From positions 55,700,001-55,764,000 of the forward strand of contig NC_069662.1 in NCBI RefSeq assembly GCF_027244095.1: a stretch of 64,000 bases of DNA, read 5' to 3'. The stretch is from Hemicordylus capensis. Its lineage: Eukaryota; Chordata; Lepidosauria; Squamata; Cordylidae. The notes under the pieces were generated by a model. It saw nothing but the letters and a program-made list of their open reading frames with translations. It was not told the DNA's origin and made no database searches. The stretch's first letter is position 1. Each line of letters begins with the position of its first letter. Positions 56,701 through 64,000 of the stretch are shown in pieces. A program made the position numbers and the translations under genes.

Positions 56701-59700
56701 GTCTTCCCGGTCCTAGTCCAACACTCTAACCACTACACTATACTGCCTAAACAAACAACTGCTTTCCCCATTGTTCAAGGCCACCCAGCAAGTCTGTGGC
56801 TGATGTGAAAACCAAAACTTGCTGTCCCACATCTACTATACTCACTGGACCACAATAGGAATGCTTAGAATAACTGCCTGTCCACAGTATGTGCTTCCAA
56901 ACAGAATTTAGGGAAAGAGTAATGGGGGAGGTAGGGGATTTTAGCCTACAAACAGCAGGTCACATTTAGTAATGTGTGTTGTGTGAAGTCTGCAACCTCC
57001 CTCTCCTGCCCCAGATATCCTGCCTCTCCTAGATGAAGTTGGAAGATGCCACCCTTGCAAACCACTTAGGTTAATTACTTTGCCAGTCTGGCAGGAAACT
57101 CGCATTATTGTGGCACCAACAGCTTATTTATAAGCATGATATTTGAGTCCAAAGATGCTTTCCATTTTAACTTAAGACTCTGGCTAGCTACAAATGCGTA
57201 GCAGTTTACAGAAAGTTGCACCATCGATGGGGCAGCATTTAATTGCAAAGATCATGGGGAGAAAGATCATTTAGCATTTCAGAGTAAGGAGCTTACAGAA
57301 AATTCTTGCAGAAAAAGGGGGAGAAAGGGATCCACAGAAAGAGATCAGTTCTGTTTGCTACTCATCTCATTGTCACATACCTCAAAACTCATAATACACC
57401 AACATGTACCTAATCATTGTGTTTACAAGTTATTCAAGCCAGCAGTTGCTTTTCACCATTATAAGCACAAGCAAGCTTTGCTGTGCTAAAAGGGTGGTTT
57501 CATCACAAGCTACCAAGAGCAAAGTATGAATTATATACAAAGTTACACAGCCTTCTACAGTCATTCCTTCTGCCACAGATGTGAGCCTGGCTGTTCAGCA
57601 AGGCTGTTCAAAGGAGGGTGATTTTATTTCTCAAACGGTAACAGTTTGAGGGCCCAATACAAGATCACATAGCTGCAAAATTAAGCAAAAGGTACCCAGG
57701 CACCCACTCCAGCCAAAAGAACCACTCAACCCTGACAAACCAAACGGCATGTGAGGTCAGAGATCTTTTTTTCTTTTGCCAGAAGATCTGAAGACTCGCT
57801 TGTTCCTGCACTGAATAGGAGCTGTGTGCTTTCTCTTCAGTGATTAGGCAAGCATAATCAGTACCATCATGAAGGAGCTGCATCACCACAAACCCTAGAC
57901 AGATGGTTATTTTCATTCACTTAACAAGAACCTACTGGGAGCAACTGATCTTTCAAGTCATTCACAACACAAATCATACACACAGATCACATCACTCTGA
58001 GAGAGGCAATACAGGGTCTCAAACTGGTATTGTTACTAATAGGAACAGAAGAAGCTGCCGTATACTGAGTCAGACCATTGGTCTATCTAGCTCAGGACTG
58101 TCTACACAGACTGGCAGTGGTTTCTCCAAGGTTTCAGGCAGGAATTTCTCTCAGCCCTATCTTGGAGAAGCCAGAGAGGGAACTTGAAACCTTCTGCTCT
58201 TCCCAGAGCAGCTCCATCCCCTGAGGGGAATATCTTACAGTGTTCACATGTGGTCTCCCATTCAAATGCAACCAGGGCAGACCCTGCTTAGCTAGGGGGA
58301 CAAGTCATGCTTGATACCACAAGACCAACTCTCTTCTCTTGATCTATGAGTTGAAGTATGCATGCCTCCTTCTCTGAATTATGCTACATAAACAAAAGGC
58401 AAAAGAAACATCTGATGATGGAAGGTGCTCTTTCTTAATCCTAAAGGTAAAGTGTGCTGTGGAGATGGTGTGGACTCCTGGTGACCACAGAGCCCTGTGG
58501 TTGTCTTTGGCAGAATACAGGAGGGGTTTACCATTGCCATCTCCGCTCAGTATAAGATACCTTTCAGCATCTTCCTATATCACTGCTGCCCTGATATAGG
58601 TGTCGGGGATTCGAACCGGCAACCTCTGACTTGCTTGTCAAGTAATTTCCGTGCTGCAAGAATAAACATGGCAGGACTGCTTTCCAACATTAAAATTACT
58701 TGGCTGATAAAAACAACCAAAAGCAACACTAAAAAAAGCAAGCCTGCAGCTAAGTGATCAAACAGAAACTTTTCTCAGGAGACCAAGGTTCCGCAGCCAC
58801 CATTTGATACTCAAATGGGGCTTGCAGTGCGTGGTTTCCTGTCCTCAACTGCTCTTCTAGTCACTGTAACTAAACATTTGTTCCAAAAGTAGCTCAAAAT
58901 GCAGCAGGTAGATATTGCAGCTCATAAGAAGGCAGCACAGCAGTTTAACTGCACACTTCTCATTGTTGTGTTGAAAGGAGCCTACCAAAAGAAGTCACCA
59001 GGGTTTCTTAAAGTGGGATCCATCCATCATTCCTTTGAAAGGGGGACAAGAAACCAGCAATCACCACACATGTTATCTAGAAGTACAAGCAATGCCAGCC
59101 CGGAGGCAGATCCTGGCTGAGCAAGCACAGCAGTTTGCAGAGTAGGGCTGTAAGAATCAGGCCCCCCTCAAAACTGGAATGGATACTATCAAGGACATTT
59201 CAGCCTAAGGGGAGTCACTTGCAAAAAGAACTGGGAATCCTTGCATTTATACAAGCTCTGCCTGGCAATAGTCATGAAGTATAGGGGAGAATTTCCGCAT
59301 CCATCGTTCAAGCACCATCAAGCCCAAAGGTTCCTAAGTTGCCATGGCAAGCAAGCGAGGCTTTGCCAACACCACTCATTCATTCCAGCAAGTAACTCTA
59401 AGCCTTGTAAACTCGGCATGTTCGAACCTGCCTGGCAGCCCAGCTTACTGAACAGAACTGGGTAGCTAGGGTATTTTTACTGGCCGCTTATTCCTTTATA
59501 AGAATACTTCCTTGCCGACTAGTAAAAACAAACAAACACAAAAACACCAAGCAAATCAGAAATGAGAAGAAAAAGCTATCCAAACGTAAACACTTCAGAC
59601 ACTGCCCTGATCCTAGAACAGGAGATTCAAATATTTTTTTTCTGCACAGTAGATAAAGTTATTCCGTATCAATTTTGCTTCTTAGTCAAAATCACGTAGA

Positions 59701-60254
59701 TTACAAGTCCTTGTGCGCGGGTCCAGATGCAGCAGGGCAGCTGAGCATCCAGAGCAGCTGACACCAAAAGCATCTCCAAAAGGTGCCCCCCCAGCCTACT
59801 TTTTCTGCAAAAAAGGGGCGTCATATTCGGCTCCCCAGATTTCTTCCAGATTATTTATTAGCCCAAACTGGACTAAGTGGCTTGCCAGAAAGAGAGACGT
59901 TCCCCGGCCTCAGCGGCCCCCACCCAGCAACCCAGCTCCTCCACTCTGCAGAGACCCCCACCTGCCCGCCCGCCCCCGCAACTCAGCTTCCCGAGCAGCG
60001 CACCCAAAGGCCGCGTGGGCTCCGGCCCAGCCCAGAGCGCTCTTCGCCGGCTTCTCCCAGACGAGCGCGGCCTGCAGAGAGCTCAGCGCCGGCTCGTAAG
60101 GCCCGAGGCGGCTCCTCAGCGAAGAACTCAAGACGCTCACGCGCCGCTCCCGCTCCGAAGTCGGCGCCCCCCGTGCATCGCTCGAGGGGCCGCCGCCGCC
60201 GCCGCTGCTGCCGGCGCTGCTCCTACCGGCAGTCCATCCTGCCACCGTCTCCAT
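41282..60254 (-). CDS. RETREG3: RETREG3 (FAM134C) gene span, 9 coding exons
   Basis: RETREG3 is an ER-phagy receptor of the FAM134 family. Its reticulon-homology hairpins bend ER membrane and its LIR motif binds LC3/GABARAP. The nine exons join in frame to 466 residues, the length of the human protein. Parts: variable N-terminus METVAGWTAGRSSAG with a glycine run; conserved LGPYEPALSSLQAALVWEKP; hairpin 1 (FFALTSLHLVFLVAFALILI, then VCLDQWKNKIWPEI); ESWGYVHPRLL-type linker; hairpin 2 (GVLTFLAVLGQYVPGVFLAY and SVLLWPLAVYH); then PALQRLDFSVHGYMMSK. The long acidic cytosolic tail ends with the LIR DDFELL in EGDDFELLDQSEL. All introns are GT-AG with matching phases. The gene is divergent from TUBG1, 400 bp between starts. 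Confidence 0.97.
41731..42170. other. RETREG3 intron 8, 3' part
   Basis: No exon or repeat recognised. Confidence 0.35.
42171..43250 (+). mobile_element. 5S rRNA-derived SINE split by a hAT-like element
   Basis: The 5S-like core 'gctaagcagggtccaccctg', 'atttgaatgggagaccacat' leads into 'gtaagatattcccctta', is interrupted, and resumes 'aggggatggggccactctgg' through the tail 'gtctgactcagtagaaggca'. The interruption is 42268-43052. Confidence 0.8.
42268..43052. mobile_element. Hat-like non-autonomous element, GGGATG(T)GCAC family, nested in 5S SINE
   Basis: Begins (TA)GGGATGCACAA and ends with the inverse-type TTGTGCAGCCCT. CCCTTAG flanks both sides (42263-42269, 43054-43060); the exact boundary is ambiguous because it abuts a similar host sequence. 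The interior has an AT-rich left part and a long GC-rich right part with repeated 'gcttgcctggagcttgctct'-like inverted blocks. Confidence 0.65.
43466..43598 (-). CDS. RETREG3: RETREG3 coding exon 8
   Basis: LDDAVVAKELAISDSEHSD then AEVSYTENGTFNLSRGQTPL and TEGSE. Acceptor AAG, donor GTGAGG, phase 1. Confidence 0.96.
43745..44940 (-). mobile_element. L2-type LINE 3' portion
   Basis: On the minus strand: CYQYADDTQIYFFMTSSG (near 44590), RLKLNPNKMQVHM (near 44475), VSQVEAMARSTFYQLQLI-like block (about 44300) and SLVTSRLDYCN (near 44215). It ends at a CTAAGCGGTACACA-type tail and (TTTA)n at 43742-43763. A GA-rich run (43898-43945) interrupts its 3' UTR. Confidence 0.8.
45079..45158 (-). CDS. RETREG3: RETREG3 coding exon 7
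   Basis: RHQMLSQHPAADGSDSEEEL then AAFCPK. Acceptor CAG, donor GTAAAT, phase 1 in and 0 out. Human has RRRALHPERAMDNHSDSEEE. Confidence 0.92.
45260..45487 (+). mobile_element. L2-tailed dispersed repeat
   Basis: 'aaagaggcaccttttgttaa', 'agattatgagccctttgggg', 'acagggagccattttatttc' and 'ttgaaaagcggtatataaac'. Confidence 0.6.
45488..45876. other. RETREG3 intron 6, 5' part
   Basis: No exon or recognised element. Confidence 0.35.
45877..46014 (-). CDS. RETREG3: RETREG3 coding exon 6
   Basis: LSVLLWPLAVYHRLGQRLYT then KLEPALQRLDFSVHGYMMSK and HKERQ. The second half of hairpin 2 and the conserved juxtamembrane block. The donor is GTGAGT after CAG T. Confidence 0.96.
46245..46329 (-). CDS. RETREG3: RETREG3 coding exon 5 (hairpin 2)
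   Basis: FCILACGVLTFLAVLGQYV then PGVFLAYLT plus one base; strongly hydrophobic. Acceptor CAG, donor GTGAGT. Confidence 0.95.
46386..47038 (+). mobile_element. Possible solo LTR fossil in RETREG3 intron 4
   Basis: Treated as a fossil. About 650 bp with LTR-like order: a start near TGTTGACAGGG, a CCAAT motif (agccaatcag near 46439), an AATAAA near 46984 followed by a T-rich stretch and 'ctctcagagttggtg', and an end near CTCA. No coding part or clean target duplication was seen. Confidence 0.35.
47039..47928. other. RETREG3 intron 4, 5' part
   Basis: No exon. 'ccaatatt(gg/t)' motifs near 47670-47705 form a small direct repeat (tatttgctgt). Nothing else assigned. Confidence 0.35.
47929..48055 (-). 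CDS. RETREG3: RETREG3 coding exon 4
   Basis: WGYVHPRLLSVPELCHYLAE then GWVTGDSFMRNLLGFKRQ and NPGK. Acceptor CAG, donor GTGAAA. Confidence 0.96.
48056..48569. other. RETREG3 intron 3, 3' part
   Basis: No exon or clear repeat. Confidence 0.35.
48570..48830 (+). mobile_element. L2-tailed dispersed repeat
   Basis: 'ggcagaggtatcttttaaaa', 'cagcctagtatagcatcccc', 'tttttgttgaaaagcatata', then (ATT)n-like tail. Same family as 45260-45487. Confidence 0.55.
48831..49892. other. RETREG3 intron 3, unassigned
   Basis: No host exon. The 160-codon minus-strand frame at 49449-49931 has no recognised domain. A larger unrecognised element may span this stretch and 51296-52010, split by the hAT-like copy between them. 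Confidence 0.3.
49893..51295. mobile_element. Non-autonomous hAT-like element, TAGGGATGTGCAC family, 1.4 kb
   Basis: Starts TAGGGATGTGCACAAAAAG and ends with the inverse, 'ttgtgcacatccctgcta'. Subterminal inverted blocks: 'tttcaagtttgaaac', 'ggccgaaacgtt' opposite 'aacggcccac', 'tttgaaacgtttag'. The flanks GAGAGA are similar but not a clean 8-bp duplication. Confidence 0.7.
51296..52063. other. RETREG3 intron 3, 5' part
   Basis: No exon. It contains an inverted 'cttgcaagcaagtg' palindrome near 51907. Not assigned. Confidence 0.3.
52064..52094 (-). CDS. RETREG3: RETREG3 coding exon 3 (31 nt)
   Basis: VARPDELDSE with split codons at both ends (phase 1 in, phase 2 out), acceptor TAG, donor GTATGA. 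Human VPRPDALDNES. It is short, but the phase fit and residue match are exact. Confidence 0.93.
52214..52705. mobile_element. Non-autonomous hAT-like element, TAGGGATGTG(T/C)AC family
   Basis: 492 bp with exact 8-bp duplication CTGGAGAC (52206-52213 and 52706-52713). Starts TAGGGATGTGTACCGAA and ends 'cttcgggctcatcctta'. The interior folds: 'caatgcatgcaccgacgcca' and 'ttgttgctggccccacaaat' beside 'aatttgcagggccagcat'; 'acaccgcacaagggatgctg'-type arms near 52400 and 52565. Confidence 0.88.
52714..53504. other. RETREG3 intron 2, unassigned
   Basis: A 14-A run near 53281. No exon. Confidence 0.35.
53505..53969. mobile_element. Tc1/mariner-type MITE (Tigger/pogo-like)
   Basis: 465 bp flanked by TA (53503-53504 and 53970-53971). 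Ends CAGGCAAACC and, inverted, CAGGTGAACC. 'aaccgtggataacgg' and 'ttgcgtccgcgaatgg' subterminal blocks fit the Tigger style. No transposase. Confidence 0.7.
54206..54600. mobile_element. Tc1/mariner-type MITE (Tigger/pogo-like)
   Basis: 395 bp flanked by TA (54204-54205 and 54601-54602). Inverted ends CAGTTGTCCCT. Contains 'tgcggatttgagtatct' and 'gccaaccgtgacctgagtat' near the left and 'ccgcgaattcgacaaccgtg' near the right. Confidence 0.75.
54603..54984. other. RETREG3 intron 2, unassigned
   Basis: Nothing recognised. Confidence 0.3.
54985..55110. repeat. Short inverted repeat (MITE-like)
   Basis: Ends TTGTACCTAAAGAAAGTTA and the inverse of TTGTATCCAAAGAAAGTTA, with internal arms 'agccccattgaaatcaatg' and 'tttcaatggggctcagtc'. 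Confidence 0.65.
55111..56094. other. RETREG3 intron 2, 5' part
   Basis: No exon. A CAAA repeat near 55245; otherwise no recognised element. Confidence 0.35.
56095..56201 (-). CDS. RETREG3: RETREG3 coding exon 2 (hairpin 1)
   Basis: FFALTSLHLVFLVAFALILI then VCLDQWKNKIWPEIR; hydrophobic membrane hairpin. Acceptor CAG, donor GTAAGT, phase 2 in and 1 out. Confidence 0.96.
56540..56750 (-). mobile_element. MIR/CORE-like tRNA-derived SINE
   Basis: Inverse of the family at 6560-6789: 'tttatatcccactcttcctc', 'tgactggcccagagtcaccc', 'ggggattcgaacccgggtct' (box B), 'aacactctaaccactacact' (box A). Confidence 0.82.
56751..58037. other. RETREG3 intron 1, unassigned
   Basis: No exon or named repeat was recognised over this 1.3 kb. 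Confidence 0.35.
58038..58342 (-). mobile_element. 5S rRNA-derived SINE, near full length
   Basis: Inverse of the whole unit: tail 'gccgtatactgagtcagacc', body 'cttctgctcttcccagagca', 5S-like core 'ggtctcccattcaaatgcaa' then 'ccctgcttagctagggggac', head 'caagtcatgcttgataccac'. The least interrupted copy in the window. Confidence 0.85.
58443..58665 (-). mobile_element. Sauria-type SINE
   Basis: Inverse orientation: 'taaaggtaaagtgtgctgtg' (tail), 'cacagagccctgtggttgtc', 'tcagcatcttcctatatcac', 'gggattcgaaccggcaacct' (box B). Confidence 0.88.
58666..60003. other. RETREG3 intron 1, 5' part
   Basis: No exon. CAAA repeats near 59523. CpG content rises from about 59.9 kb into exon 1. Confidence 0.4.
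60004..60254 (-). CDS. RETREG3: RETREG3 coding exon 1
   Basis: METVAGWTAGRSSAGSSGGG, APTSERERRVSVLSSSLRS then LGPYEPALSSLQAALVWEKP and AKSALGWAGAHAAF. Donor GTGCGC, phase 2. An in-frame ATG at 60335 would add 27 residues. The ATG at 60254 was chosen because the protein then has the human length. GWAGAHAAFG stands where human has WCLGLNAAFW. Confidence 0.9.
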
Positions 60255-60653
60255 CCTTCGCCTACCCAGCGTCACCGGGAAGCCGGTAGAGCGGGGAAGG
60301 AAGAGGAGAGGATCATCATTCCTCTCCGTCACCAACGGCCGCCACCAGCACTACCTCACGCAGACTCCCATGGCCGCCCCCATAGCGACAAGACCCGAGA
60401 AGGGGGAATGGGCCCCGCCATCTTGTTGTACGAAACGCACCCGCTCGCAAACCGCGCTGCTGTTTGGGACGCATGCGCAATACCAAAGCTGGATTACAAA
60501 CCCCAAAGACGGCGGCGGGAACGGGAAGAGCTGGAATAGTTGAACCGAAAGCAACGCTTGTCATCGGGTGGGACTGGAGTTGGGAACGAGAGGGGTTGCT
60601 GCTGGAAGGAACGGCAACCGAGCTCGGGAGGAGGAGCAAGAGCTGCGCCCGCC
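60255..60653. promoter_or_regulatory. Bidirectional RETREG3/TUBG1 promoter, CpG island
   Basis: 400 bp between two diverging start codons, with dense CpG from about 59.9 to 60.7 kb. Motifs: YY1-like on the minus strand (gccatcttg at 60417-60425), an NRF1-like ACGCATGCGCAA (60469-60480) and 'gacggcggcgggaacggga' near 60510. No TATA box. Confidence 0.7.

Positions 60654-64000
<3,347 letters not shown>

Noticed and set aside
60255-60335. RETREG3 start at 60335 adding 27 residues
   Set aside because: The start at 60254 gives exactly the human length. The extension runs through the shared promoter.

Overview
This is a vertebrate nuclear window, almost certainly from a squamate reptile (lizard or snake). 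The host exons are vertebrate orthologues with GT-AG introns. The repeats are a squamate mix: a long Bov-B LINE, Sauria-type SINEs that share sequence with it, 5S-rRNA-derived SINEs, MIR-like tRNA SINEs, L2 and CR1 LINEs, a DIRS-like element, and many non-autonomous hAT and Tc1/mariner copies. Species cannot be named from the sequence.

Five host genes can be placed exon by exon. DHX8 (minus) shows only its first coding exon (7376-7481) and runs off the left edge. MLX (plus, 8440-17341) is complete with 8 coding exons. PSMC3IP/HOP2 (minus, 31246 down to 19176) is complete with 8 coding exons. RETREG3/FAM134C (minus, 60254 down to 41282) is complete with 9 coding exons and 466 codons. TUBG1 (plus, from 60654) shows coding exons 1-4 and continues past the right edge. 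The order MLX, PSMC3IP, RETREG3, TUBG1 matches the human 17q21 block. DHX8 lying head-to-head with MLX differs from human, where COASY sits upstream of MLX.

There are two divergent promoter regions: DHX8/MLX (about 7.48-8.44 kb, with ETS-type sites and a CACGTG E-box next to the MLX start) and RETREG3/TUBG1 (400 bp, CpG-rich, with NRF1-like and YY1-like sites). MLX and PSMC3IP converge tail to tail around 18.4-18.9 kb. The genes are not one pathway. They are a glucose/lipid-responsive bHLHZip factor, a meiotic recombination cofactor, an ER-phagy receptor, gamma-tubulin and a splicing helicase, mostly housekeeping genes.

The rest is introns and spacers packed with mobile elements. From left to right: Bov-B with a nested SINE (0.8-3.9 kb); a Tc1-like transposon with ~385-bp inverted ends that copy the 3' end of its own transposase (4430-5893); a three-level nest of hAT, 5S SINE and tRNA SINE (6299-6973); a LINE with a reverse transcriptase and a C-terminal zinc knuckle in MLX intron 1; a DIRS-like fossil in PSMC3IP intron 2 (about 24.1-29.5 kb) carrying a 196-bp hAT insertion; an L2 LINE split by a 1.5-kb insertion (31.95-35.7 kb); CR1 pieces; and a hAT-like family starting TAGGGATGTGCAC with five copies here. 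No bacterial-type system, CRISPR array, functional tRNA gene or rRNA gene was found.
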